Source of the DNA: Prorocentrum cordatum | Lineage: Eukaryota; Sar; Dinophyceae; Prorocentrales; Prorocentraceae | DNA length: 27,500 nucleotides | Direction of reading: 5' to 3' | Assembly (NCBI GenBank): GCA_963575745.1 | Contig: CAUYUJ010007229.1 | Coordinates: 1 to 27,500, forward strand | Shown: in pieces, positions 18,927 through 27,500 of the stretch | How positions within the stretch are numbered: the first letter of the stretch is position 1 | How the letters are laid out: each line of letters opens with the position of its first letter | Program-made: the position numbers and the translations under genes | Notes under the pieces: generated by a model | What the model was told of the DNA's origin: nothing | Database searches by the model: none | What the model saw: the letters and a program-made list of their open reading frames with translations, nothing else

Positions 18927-19679
18927 TCAGCAAGGGGAATCTGGCCTGAAATCACTTCGTGGAGAGCCAGCGGCGACCCATCTTTCCTGGATGACACCTC
19001 TTCCGCCAGACAACGTGCGGGCGCCTGGCTTCGCCCTGGCTATGGTGGAACCGATGATAGACCGACACCGCTGGAACAACTCGCCCAAGCACGGGGGGGG
19101 CCCTTCCCCGGCGCTGCGCGGCGACGCCGAGCCCGACAACTGGCGCCCGACGCCGCCGGGCCAGGCCCTACAAGGCAAGAAACCCCCCCAAAAAAAAACC
19201 TGGCGCGGGCCCCCGATGAAATCGCCATCTTGGCGGCCTACGGCCAGAAGCATTTCCCGCGGGAGGGGGCCGCTGATCCCCCCTGAAATCGGCATGAATT
19301 TCGCGGGGAGAGAATCGACCCACTGTTGGCGATTGCTCGCCAGAGCCGCGGACCGAGCCTTCCAATGCCTCGAGGAGTACCCCCGGCGGGCGGCCACGCT
19401 GGCGGCGCCCTCTCGCGCGTCCCGGATATTATCCGAGATGTCGGGGCCGAGGGGGGGGCACGGGTCGCCCTGCGGGCGGGCCTCAAGTGCCATCCGAACA
19501 TGGTCTGTCGGACCCCCTGGCGGGCCCCCCTCAGACGCGCGGCGCCGCGGGCGCTCTGCACCCTCCGGGCGAGGCGGAGCGCGGCGGGATCGCGCGGTAG
19601 CGCTGGCGACGGAGTCAGAGCGGCCCTGGCCTGATGCCCCGTCTGCGCTGCCGCTGGAGCTCTGGCGAGCGCCGCCCAA
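18927..19679 (-). pseudogene. Pre-RT linker region of the retroelement
   Basis: A minus-strand frame just upstream of the RT. Its segment LPREMLLAVGRQDGDFIGG followed by GGFLPCRAWPGG (about 19270-19150) resembles the conserved region before the RT in dinoflagellate retroelements, where a helix is followed by a G-x-LPxCxxWP pattern. The upstream half is Arg/Gly/Pro-rich and could be a shadow of GC-rich DNA. No ATG is required if it is part of a larger polyprotein. Confidence 0.4.
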
Positions 19680-19689
19680 AGACCTGCCC

Positions 19690-20130
19690 TGCGGGGACTG
19701 GCGCAGGGAGCGGGGGCGGGGAGGGGGGGGGGGCGGAAGGAGGGAGAGGAAAAGGAAGGCGGAGGGCCGACGTGCTCACCGTGAAGAGGCGCCTGCGGCG
19801 CGGAGCATTGCGCGCTGCAATCCAATGGCCCGCGGCCTCCGCCCCTCGCGCGCGCAACGCGAGCCACTGCTCCACCGGGCGCGCGGCAATCTGCATCGCC
19901 GCTCAACAACCTGCCCCGCGGGCTGCCCCCTGCGGGAAGAGGAGCAGAAGACGAGGAGGGGCAGAGGGAGAGGGAGGAGCAAGGAGGGGTGCCCTCGTTC
20001 ACCTTGGAAATGCGCCTGCGGCGCAGAGCATTGCACAGCCCCCCTCACTCGCGCGCGCAACGCGCGTTCTACACCAGGTGCGTGGCGATCTGCGTCGCCG
20101 CGCCCTGCGGGCGCTCACCTCCCCTCGCCG
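19690..20130. repeat. GC-rich tandem repeat, ~223-bp period
   Basis: Two diverged units share a gtgctcacc/ctcgttcacc block, GCGCCTGCGGCGC with GAGCATTGC, a CGCGCGCAACGCG block and a GGCRATCTGCRTCGCCG block, in the same order about 223 bases apart (for example 19789 and 20012). The GCGCCTGCGGCGC core is itself a perfect 5-bp hairpin with a TGC loop. Confidence 0.7.
20100..20114. repeat. Perfect GC hairpin with TGC loop
   Basis: GCGCCC-TGC-GGGCGC forms a perfect 6-bp stem. It belongs to a family of CCCTGCGGG-centred palindromes at 19466, 19687, 19928, 20233 and 20876, plus 21162. Confidence 0.85.
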
Positions 20131-20299
20131 TCTCCCTTCGGGCCGGCCCGCAAGCGCGGCCGCGCGACGGGGCCGGGGGCGGCGGCGGCGGCGACGCCAA
20201 CGCCGCGTGTCCGCGCGCTGACTGGCTCGCGTGGCCCTGCGGGCCCCTGCCGGCGCCCCAGCCACCGCGGCCCGAGCTGTCGCCGGCCTGCTTCGCCCT

Positions 20300-21180
20300 G
20301 TTGCTCTGCTCCCTGACGTCGGCGCGCAGGCTGCAGGCCGTGGTCGATCTTCTCGAAGCTGGCGCCTGGATCCACCAAGGGGTCCTCGTTCTCGATCTGC
20401 GTGCCGAGGCGGAGCCATTCCTGGCGGTCGTACTCGTGCGCGACCGTGACCCCGAGCTCCTGCGCCATGTGGCACAGGTCGTAGAAGCGCCGCAGCAACC
20501 ACTCGAAGGTGACGGCCTCGCTGTCGAGGTCCGCCTGGAGCTCCAGCTGGGACAACGCCCTGGCCCACCAGCAGCTGGTGAAGAGGGCGAACGACTGGAA
20601 CGCCTGACCCTTCTGCGGCGGGCGCAGAGCGGCGTCCGACGTCCTCTTCGCCGGCTCGAAGTGCCCGTGACCCAAGGGAACCGCCCGTGGCCAGCCTTGC
20701 GCCGGCTGCGTCGGAGCAGCCGCTGAAGGAGCGCCGCCTGCGGCAGGTGCTCCACCGGCAGGCCGTTGAGCCCGTAGCGCTTCAGCCCCTTGCACACGCT
20801 CACCGACATGATTCCCTTGTCGTCTGACTCGGAAGACGCCGAACGGTCCCCGCTCTGCTTGGCAGCGCCGGCCCGCGCCCTGCGGGCGATGGCCCGGAGT
20901 GCGGCGACGGACTCCGCCTGGAAGTCAGCGCCTGCCGCGGCAGCGCTAGGGCCGCTGCCACCGCCAGCAGCGGCCTGCTGCACCTTCTCCGCCACGGTCG
21001 AAGCCAGCAGGAAGGCCAGGTGACCTAGCTCAAGAATGAGCGGGTCAGGGCACGCCGTCTCGAGGATCGCGCGGGTCGCAAGCTTGAGCTGCCACGCCTC
21101 GTGGAGGCCGGCATCTTCAAGAAGACCAGCGACCCTAAGAAGAAGCTCCTGCCCCGGGACACCCTGCGGGCTCAAGCACG
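20300..21180 (-). pseudogene. Gag-like region of the retroelement, frameshifted
   Basis: A helical Leu/Ala-rich segment (about 21160-20990) is followed by CKGLKRYGLNGLPVEHLPQA (about 20800-20745) in one frame. After a frame change at about 20690, coding continues as PKGQAFQSFALFTSCWWARA-like sequence and EAVTFEWLLRRFYDLCHMAQ (about 20530-20470). Composition is protein-like across the switch. Position 5' of the RT on the same strand suggests a gag/ORF1 role; no zinc knuckle was seen. The region downstream runs into tandem repeats. Confidence 0.45.
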
Positions 21181-21466
21181 GAGCAGGTCCTCGGAGTTCC
21201 TTCCCGACGCCCCACCGCGGGGCTCTCCAAGAGGCTCGATATTCTCCCCGCCAGGGGAGCGCGAGGAGAACGCCCCCTCGCGGGGGCGGCGGGGCCAGCG
21301 GCTGCAAGGCTGCGGGGGTCGCGGCGGCGCCGCGAGCGGGAGCGCCGCGGGGAGGGGCTCCCGGCTGGCTCCCGGTCAGCATCGCCCAGGGGAGGCATCG
21401 CGCGCCGGGCGGTGGGGGGCGTGCCGAAATCGAGGGGTGAAACCCCGACTCCCTGCTGGGCTGTAG

Positions 21467-21481
21467 GGGCCCTTCGGGCCC
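21467..21481. repeat. Perfect GC hairpin with TTC loop
   Basis: GGGCCC-TTC-GGGCCC has 6-bp arms. A related CCCTTCGGG lies at 20134-20142. The surrounding stretch 21180-21730 shows no supported gene. Confidence 0.8.
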
Positions 21482-21729
21482 GACAGCTGCAAGCGAGCGC
21501 ACGCACGTGGCAATCACGGGACCGGAGGCCTTCGGCGCGATACCCCAACCTGATCCTTACCAAGCAAATCGAGTTTCGAATTCCTGCCAACAACCCGACC
21601 GCCTTATCAGCCAGCGGGGGCAACGGCAAATAAGGAGACAACGGAATCAATCCGAACAGCGACCCATCCCAACGAATTTTCCGAGACACTAAACGGGTTT
21701 ACGTCTGCAGAAAAGAAAAAGGAGGAAGC

Positions 21730-22750
21730 GGAGGGCGAGGAGGAGGGGGAGGACGAGGAGGAGGAACAGCAGGGAGGAGGAGGAGGAGGAGGAGGAGGAG
21801 GAGGAGACGGAGGATGAGGAGGAGGAGTGAGGAGTAGGAGGTGGCAAAGGAGGAGGAGGAGGAGGAGGAGGAGGAGGAGGACGAGGGAGGATTAGGACGA
21901 GGAGCGGTAGGAGGAGGAGAAGGAGGAAGAGGAGGAACAGGAGGAGGAGCAGCGACCGAGGAGCGAGGAGCGAGGAGCGAGGAGGAGGAGGAGGAGGAGG
22001 AGGAGGAGAAGAGGAACAGGTGTAAGAGGAAAAGAAGGAAGCGAATTGGGGAGGAGGCGGAGGAGGAGGAGGAGGAGGAGGAGGAGGCGGGGAGGAGGAG
22101 AGGATGGGGGGAGGAGGAGGAGGAGGAGGAGGAGGAGGAGGAGGAGGAGGAGGAAGAGGAAAAGGAGAAAGCGAAGAAGAGGAGGAGGAGGAGGAGGGAG
22201 GAGGAGGAGGGAGGAGGAGGGAGGAGGAGGGGGGAGGAGAATCAGAAGGAGGAGGAGGAGGAGAGGAGGAGAGGAGAAGGAGAAGGCGGAAATGGATGAT
22301 GATGATGGTGATGATGATGATGATGAGAGGAGGAGGAGGAGGAGGAGTGGGAGGGTGGACGGGAAGGAGTAGGAGTAGGAGGAGGGAATGCCAAGCAAGA
22401 AAGGCAGAAGGCTCCTGCGCCTGCCGCCTCGAGCGTTCCTGCCGCAGCAATCGTACCCGACTGCGTCGCGGGTTTTGCGGGCGGGGGCTCGCAAGACAAG
22501 GCAGAAGAGGGGAGCAGGAGGAGGAGGAGGAGGAGGACGGAAGGAAGGTGGACAGGAAGGAGGAGGTGGAAGAGGAGTAGGAAGAGCATGAGGACACAAA
22601 AGTATAATACCGAGGAAGGAGGAAGGACGAGGATGAGGAGGATATGAAGGAAAGGCGCGAAGACAAGAATAAAGGACGAGAAAGAGGAAGGAGGAAACAT
22701 ATGAGAATGAACAGGAAGAAGAGGAGCAGTGTAGGAGGAGGACAATGACG
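21730..22750. repeat. (GGA)n-rich polypurine array
   Basis: Long GGA/GAG/GAA trinucleotide runs dominate the plus strand, with a small GATGAT patch at 22295-22325. A non-repetitive island of about 125 bases lies at 22386-22512. Glu-, Arg- and Gly-rich frames here follow from the repeat and are not genes. Confidence 0.95.
22386..22512. other. Unique island inside the GGA array
   Basis: Mixed, GC-rich sequence with no repeat character interrupts the purine array. No convincing protein or RNA feature is visible. It may be a remnant of the sequence the array expanded into, or a small insertion. Confidence 0.5.
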
Positions 22751-22778
22751 ACGATGGGGACAGGGATACTTCGCTTCC

Positions 22779-23125
22779 TTCTGCGCCTCCTCCTCCTCCT
22801 CCTCCTCCTCCTCCTCCTACTCCTCCTCCGCCTCCTCCTCCTCCTCGCCCTCCTCCTCCCCCTCGCTTCGTCACAGCACCAGCATCACCACCACACCACC
22901 ATCATCCCGATCATCACCACTACCATCATCCTCTATCATGAGCGACATCATCAACATCACCGAAATCTCCACCGTCATCACCACCATCAGCATCACCAAC
23001 CTCATCACCGTCAATATCGTCATCATCCTCCCCAATCCACCTTCCCGTGGTTTCTTCATCATCGCCCTCCCCCTCGCCCCCCTCTTCTTCCTCCTCCTCC
23101 TCCTCCTCCTCCTCCTCCTCCTCCC
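22779..23125. repeat. (CCT)n and CAT/ACC-rich repeats
   Basis: (CCT)n runs at 22785-22860 and 23088-23124 flank a degenerate CAT/CAC/ATC-rich segment (22870-23060). Polarity is opposite to the GGA array upstream. Confidence 0.9.
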
Positions 23126-23147
23126 TCATCATCATCATCATCATCAG

Positions 23148-23182
<35 letters not shown>

Positions 23183-23249
23183 GCATCATCATCATCATCA
23201 TCATCATCAGCAGCAGCATCATCATCAGCAGCATCATCATCAGCATCAG

Positions 23250-23290
<41 letters not shown>

Positions 23291-23812
23291 GCATCATCAT
23301 CATCAGCATCATCATCATCATCATCAGCATCATCATCATCCTAATCATCATCAGCAGCAGCAGCATCATCATCGTCAGCATCAGCATCACCATCACCATC
23401 ATCATCATCATCATCATCAGCATCATCATCATCATCATCAGCATCAGCATCAGCATCATCATCGCCATCATCATCAGCATCAACATCATCAACATCGTCA
23501 TCAACATCATCATCAGCATCATCATCACCATTATCATCTTCATCGTCATCTTCATCAGCATCATCATCATCGTCATCATCATCAGCATTAGCATTAGCAT
23601 CGGCATCACTATCATCATCATTATCATCATCGTCGGCGTCGTCTGCGTCATCATCATCATCATCATCATCAGCAGCAGCATCATCATCAGCGGCATCATC
23701 ATCATCATCATCAGCATCATCACCAGTATCATCATCATCCTCATCATCATCATCATCACCATCATCATCTTCATCAGCATCATCATCATCACCATCAGCA
23801 TCCCCGTCCACC
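23125..23812. repeat. (CAT)n array with CAG interruptions
   Basis: About 690 bases of CAT/ATC trinucleotides, regularly interrupted by CAG/AGC and occasional GTC or TTA units, with little drift in the 3-base phase. The poly-His, poly-Ile, poly-Ser, poly-Met and poly-Asp frames are repeat translations. Confidence 0.95.
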
Positions 23813-23819
23813 TCCTTTT

Positions 23820-24465
23820 CTGTCTCCTCCTCCTCCTCCTATTCCTCATCATCCTCTCCCCCCTCCCCCTCCTCATCCTCCTCCTCCATCCCCTAACCCT
23901 ATACGTGATCGCCATGCTACTCTACTCCGAGGCCGGACTTCTCATCTGTTCCCAGTCTTCCCCATCCTCCTCCTCCACCTCCTCCAATTGTTCCTCCTCC
24001 TCATCCTCCTCCTCCTCCTCCTTCTCCTCCTCCTCCTGCTGCTGCTGAGGCTGCTCCTTCTCCGCCTCCTCCCCCTCCTCCTCCTCCTCCAACTCCTCAT
24101 CATCCTTCTCCTCCCCCTCCTCCTCCCCAACTCCTCCTCATCCTTCTCCTCCTCCTCCTCCTCCTCCTCCTCCTACCGCCCCCTCCTCCTCCTCCTCCCT
24201 CCTCCCTCCTCCTCCTCCTCCCCTCCTCCTCCTCCTCCTCCCCCTCCTCCTCCTCCTCCTCCTCCTCCTCCTCCTCCTCCTCCTCCTCCTCCTCCTTCTC
24301 CTCCTCCACTGTTTTTCTCATCCTCCGCCTCCTCCTCCTACTCATCACCAGCGTTATGTTCCTCCTCCTCCTTCTCCTCTTTCCCCATCCTCCTCCGCCT
24401 CCTCCTTTCTCCTCCTTCCCCTCCTCCTCCTCCTCCCCCTCCTCCTCCTCCTCCTCTTCTTCTTC
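23820..24465. repeat. (CCT)n-rich polypyrimidine array
   Basis: CCT/CTC/TTC runs, longest at 24150-24310. A short mixed segment at 23890-23960 interrupts it. Confidence 0.95.
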
Positions 24466-25368
24466 TTAGTCTTCTTATTCTTATTAGATTATTATTCTTA
24501 TTATTATTATTCTTATTATTCTTCTTATTAATATTCGTATTATTCTTAGTTTTCTTCTTCTTATTAGTATGTTGATGCTTATTATTCTTCTTATTCGTCT
24601 TATTATTCTTCTTTTTCTTATTATTATTATTATTACTAGTATTAGTATTAGTAATATTATTAAATAGAATTAGTATTTTCAATAGAATGAATAATATTAG
24701 TATTATTCGTGTTCTTCTTATTATTAGTATTATTAGTATTAGTATTCTTAATATTATTGTTGGCCTTCTTCTTATTATGACTATTATTCGTCTTCTTGCT
24801 TTTATTAGTAATAGTATTATTAGTATTCGTAGTATGCTTAGTATCCTTAGTATTATCATTATTATTAGTAGTAGTATTCGTCTTATGTTTATTCGTACTC
24901 TTATTATTCGTAACACTCGTATTATGTTTCTTATGATTGTTCTTATGCTTAGTATCGTTATTATTAGTCGTCGCATTCTTATGAATAGTCATATAACTCG
25001 TCTTATTTTTATTCTTAGTACTACTATCAGTCTTATTATTCTTCTCCGTCGTATTAGTATTCTTATGGTTCTTATTATTATTATCATTAGTAGTATGCTT
25101 CTTATCTTTATTTCTCTTATTATTATTAGTAGTAGGATTCGTCTGCCTATCATTATTCTCCTCATTAATAATATTATTATTCGTGTCTTATTCAGATTAT
25201 CTTTATGATTATTATTATTATTAGTAGTATCAGTCTTACTATTATTCTTATTATTATGATTAGTATTTTTATTCTTCTTAGTATTAATATTATTCGTATT
25301 ATTACTGTTATCATTATTATTCTTATTAAGTATTATTATTATTCCTCTTCTTTCTCTTCGTCCTCTTC
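24465..25368. repeat. Degenerate TTA/ATT trinucleotide array
   Basis: About 900 AT-rich bases built of TTA, ATT, TTC, AGT and CGT-like triplets. Frames of more than 170 codons are open on one strand and more than 200 on the other. These frames follow from the repeat; the Ile/Leu/Ser and Asn/Lys/Thr translations are not credible genes. Confidence 0.9.
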
Positions 25369-25369
25369 T

Positions 25370-25930
25370 TCCTCCACCTCCTCCACCTCCTCCTCCTCCT
25401 GCGAGACCGGCGCATCCGCGGCTCGCCTGATCGGCCGGAGCGACCGCCGAGCCAGGCAGCGAGGTCTGCCAGCGCCCAGCACGCGCAACAGCCCCGGTGA
25501 CCACGCCATCGCCGCACGGCTCGAGATCGATCTGGATGGTGCCTTCGGCTGATGTCGCTGGGAGCTGCGAGGTCCCGCTTGACGCGGGGCATCCCTGCAG
25601 CGTGTTGCGCTCACTGCATCTTGCCGAAGGGCCAACCCAAGCAAACTTGTCCGTGCATTTTGCAAGCCGACTGGCCTGGCCAACTGCCGCCGCTGTTGGT
25701 AGCGCGGCTCGGCGATGCAAAGCTCCCTTGAGCGGGATCGCGCCATGCCTCCCGCCCTGAGATGCCGAAGCGACGCTGTCTCGAAAAGCCTCCTGGACGG
25801 ACGCAACGAAAAAGACGCTTGGCCGCCAGCCTACGCCTCGATCCTCCCCCTTCTTGCCCACCCCCTGCTGCAGCCCCCCTCCGCCCACCCACCCGCCCGC
25901 CCACCCCCGCTCCCGCCCTCAGCGGCCTGC
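25370..25930. other. GC-rich unique sequence without a firm gene
   Basis: Composition returns to GC-rich, mixed sequence. Minus-strand frames here (for example one with TIQIDLEPCGDGVV at about 25535-25490) have acceptable composition but no recognised domain and no clear boundaries. They could be exons or intron of the IQ-motif gene just upstream on the same strand. Confidence 0.4.
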
Positions 25931-26024
25931 GCCCCTGCCAGCCGCGGAACGCCCCCTGCATGAGCACGGCCGCCTCGATGCAGCGGAGGGCAAGATGATG
26001 CAGAACCGATCGGAGGATGAAACT
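25930..26024 (-). CDS. Possible exon with an IQ calmodulin-binding motif
   Basis: The minus strand codes [20 protein letters not shown] (about 25996-25937). It fits the canonical IQ pattern AAxx(I/L/M)QxxxRGxxxRR exactly, the helix that binds calmodulin or related EF-hand light chains. The region lies in otherwise gene-poor sequence. The frame degenerates into Gly/Arg-rich translation downstream, as expected beyond an exon end. An AG occurs upstream at the CCAGTTTC block and GT-containing sequence occurs downstream, but splice sites were not fixed. A chance match in GC-rich DNA is possible. Confidence 0.35.
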
Positions 26025-26205
26025 GGCCACCGAAGACGCACATCGAACCGAACCAAAATCGAGTCGAGATGCTCGGAATCAAATCGGTTCGAACTGACAG
26101 CATCGGAACGGTTCTGGGGGGGGGGGCGCCTGGAGCAAGGGTCGAAGAAGACAGAACTGCGTAAACATTCATCTTTCGGAGCTTCACCCGCATTTACACA
26201 CAGAC

Positions 26206-26402
<197 letters not shown>

Positions 26403-26432
26403 TACCCCTTTTTGCTTTTGTTGGTTTCTCTG

Positions 26433-26433
26433 T

Positions 26434-26471
<38 letters not shown>
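26433..26471. repeat. (TC)n microsatellite
   Basis: A TTTCTC lead-in followed by an uninterrupted TC run. The next ~190 bases, to about 26664, show no supported feature. Confidence 0.95.
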
Positions 26472-26664
26472 ACCATCACACGCCTAACTGCTGCCACACG
26501 CCCCTCACATGGCACCGCTGCTGGGCTCACGCTTTGACTCGAAAAGCTCCACCGCCAACTCCTTGACATCCGCGTCCGAATGCACTGCCACCAAGCACGC
26601 ACTGACGCTGGTGAACCGCAAAAGGCATTACAGTCAACGCGAAGAGCACATTACGGCCAAAAGA

Positions 26665-26841
26665 CGAGGCGGGAATGTATCCATATCCACCGACTCGGAA
26701 CCGACGTTCTGGTGCCCTGGCGGGCGGTGGATATGGATACATGTTGGCCCCTGGGGGCCCGAATATGTCCATATCCACCGCCTGCCGAGGTCCCCAGACA
26801 TTGATCCTCCAGGCGGTGGTCATGTATAAGTTCCCGCCTCG
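26665..26841. mobile_element. Small foldback (MITE-like) element
   Basis: Eleven-base perfect terminal inverted repeats (CGAGGCGGGAA at 26665-26675, TTCCCGCCTCG at 26831-26841) bound 177 bases. Inside, 26675-26692 and 26725-26742 are an 18-base perfect inverted repeat, and a third copy of the motif lies at 26765-26780 in the first orientation. A GGCCCC-TG-GGGGCC hairpin lies at 26746-26759. No coding capacity. Target-site duplication is unclear. Confidence 0.5.
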
Positions 26842-26998
26842 GACAAGAAGCAGATAATGAGGGGATGCCAAAATTGGACTCAGAACGGCGCCATGCGCTG
26901 CGCGGTGCCCCATCGCGAAGCGATCTGCGTTCTAACAAAGCAATGCGCTGTGTGACAAGGTAGCGCCGCACGGCCCCGCACTCCGCTGATCTGCATGC

Positions 26999-27153
26999 AA
27001 CTCCACTCCGCTGGACCTCCCAGGAGCCCGCGAGAGCGGCGACAATTGCAGATTTCAAATTAACCCACGGAACCGCGCGAGGTCTCGGCTGGATCCGCGT
27101 ATAACTCCACTCCGCTGGACCTCCTGCGGGCCCACGAAAGCGGCGACAATCGC
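26999..27153. repeat. 51-bp direct repeat, 104-bp spacing
   Basis: 26999-27049 and 27103-27153 share AACTCCACTCCGCTGGACCT and AGCGGCGACAAT blocks with few differences. The sequence between them is unique. No gene is supported here or in 26842-26998 and 27154-27384. Confidence 0.8.
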
Positions 27154-27384
27154 TCGCATCGCAGCCCCACAGGGAGCCGCGAGGACGGAGGAGGATGGAA
27201 ATCAGAGTGTCTTGTTTTCGAAACAACAACACCACATTGGAAGATTTGGAGCAAGGTCGGGCGCTCCTAGTGGCCGCAGTTGCTGTGCGTTTGCAGTCCA
27301 AGCGGCCCTGGTGGCACTGCTGCATCATCAGCATGGCGAAGAACCCAACCATATGCAGCTGTGAGTCCCGCAGTTGTGGGTGTC

Positions 27385-27500
27385 GTCTTCGGTGGAGCCC
27401 CCTACGGACCACGAAACGCTGTACTGAGTGGGAGGGACGCATGCGGGCGGTAGCGCTGGGGTCTTCGATGGAGCTCCCTACGGGGCCACGAAACGCTGTA
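27385..27500. repeat. 39/40-bp direct repeat, 76-bp spacing
   Basis: 27385-27423 and 27461-27500 both run from GTCTTCG through CCCTACGG to CACGAAACGCTGTA with about four changes. The second copy ends at the window edge, so further units may follow. Confidence 0.85.

Larger units (their letters stand above)
17643..21180 (-). mobile_element. Decayed DIRS-like RT/RNase H retroelement
   Basis: The gag-like part, linker, RT and RNase H follow in order on the minus strand, but in several frames and with a repeat-filled middle. Nothing resembling an integrase, or a tyrosine recombinase after the RNase H, is seen before the GA tract, so the 3' part is missing or the element was truncated. DIRS-like is favoured by the RT/RNase H signatures only; terminal repeats were not found. 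Confidence 0.6.

Noticed and set aside
23880-23900. Telomere-like CCCTAACCCTA
   Set aside because: Less than two units only; no array.
21689-24976. Many frames of poly-Ser, Pro, Leu, His, Met, Asp, Arg or Glu
   Set aside because: All are translations of trinucleotide arrays with no non-repeat domain.
26651-27442. 263-codon minus-strand frame at the window end
   Set aside because: It crosses the foldback element and the direct repeats, has no domain, and its composition follows the repeats.

Overview
The window looks like nuclear DNA of a dinoflagellate. The signs are long same-strand coding (almost every credible coding signal between 1 and 21.2 kb reads on the minus strand), dense and mostly decayed retroelements, long purine/pyrimidine and trinucleotide repeats, a LINE reverse transcriptase with a WSDN box instead of YADD (a variant I associate with dinoflagellate LINEs), and a degraded match to the dinoflagellate spliced leader just 5' of an ORF. 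No rRNA, tRNA, CRISPR or bacterial operon signals were seen. The species cannot be named from this sequence.

Layout. (1) 1-6.7 kb is a lower-GC block. From 5' to 3' on the minus strand it holds a LINE with an open EN-RT frame that starts in mid-endonuclease (about 6.70-4.19 kb), an unidentified frameshifted ORF (4.19-2.92 kb), two diverged copies of a ~287-bp repeat, an unidentified gene relic preceded by a spliced-leader-like sequence and split by a 300-bp A-rich tract (2.2-0.97 kb), and a relic ending in a possible HUH/Rep-like nuclease fragment (1-0.4 kb). (2) 6.67-16.48 kb is a GC-rich locus of three very long ORFs. All are on the minus strand and in the same frame, separated only by one TGA and one TAA. 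ORF1 has basic and coiled-coil regions. ORF2 has a signal-peptide-like start, hydrophobic segments, an ADP-ribosyltransferase/PARP-like HGT region and a Cys-rich C-terminus. ORF3 is largely low complexity. A near-identical element coding (S/G)GGFSPA occurs three times across ORF1 and ORF2. (3) 16.63-17.49 kb is a GA/A-rich tract. (4) 17.6-21.2 kb is a GC-rich, multiply frameshifted DIRS-like RT/RNase H retroelement with a gag-like 5' part, a 223-bp-period tandem repeat and many short perfect hairpins. (5) 21.7-25.37 kb is simple sequence: GGA-rich, then CCT/CAT/CCT-rich, then a degenerate TTA-type array. (6) 25.4-27.5 kb holds a possible exon with a canonical IQ motif, CA/CACG and TC microsatellites, a small foldback element and short direct repeats.

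How it fits together. Most of the window is retroelement-derived. The most unusual part is the 9.8-kb three-ORF locus, which resembles a polyprotein-type mobile or virus-like element. Its 3' end runs into the truncated LINE at about 6.70 kb, where composition also changes. Whether the ORFs make separate proteins, a readthrough polyprotein or nothing cannot be decided from the DNA alone.
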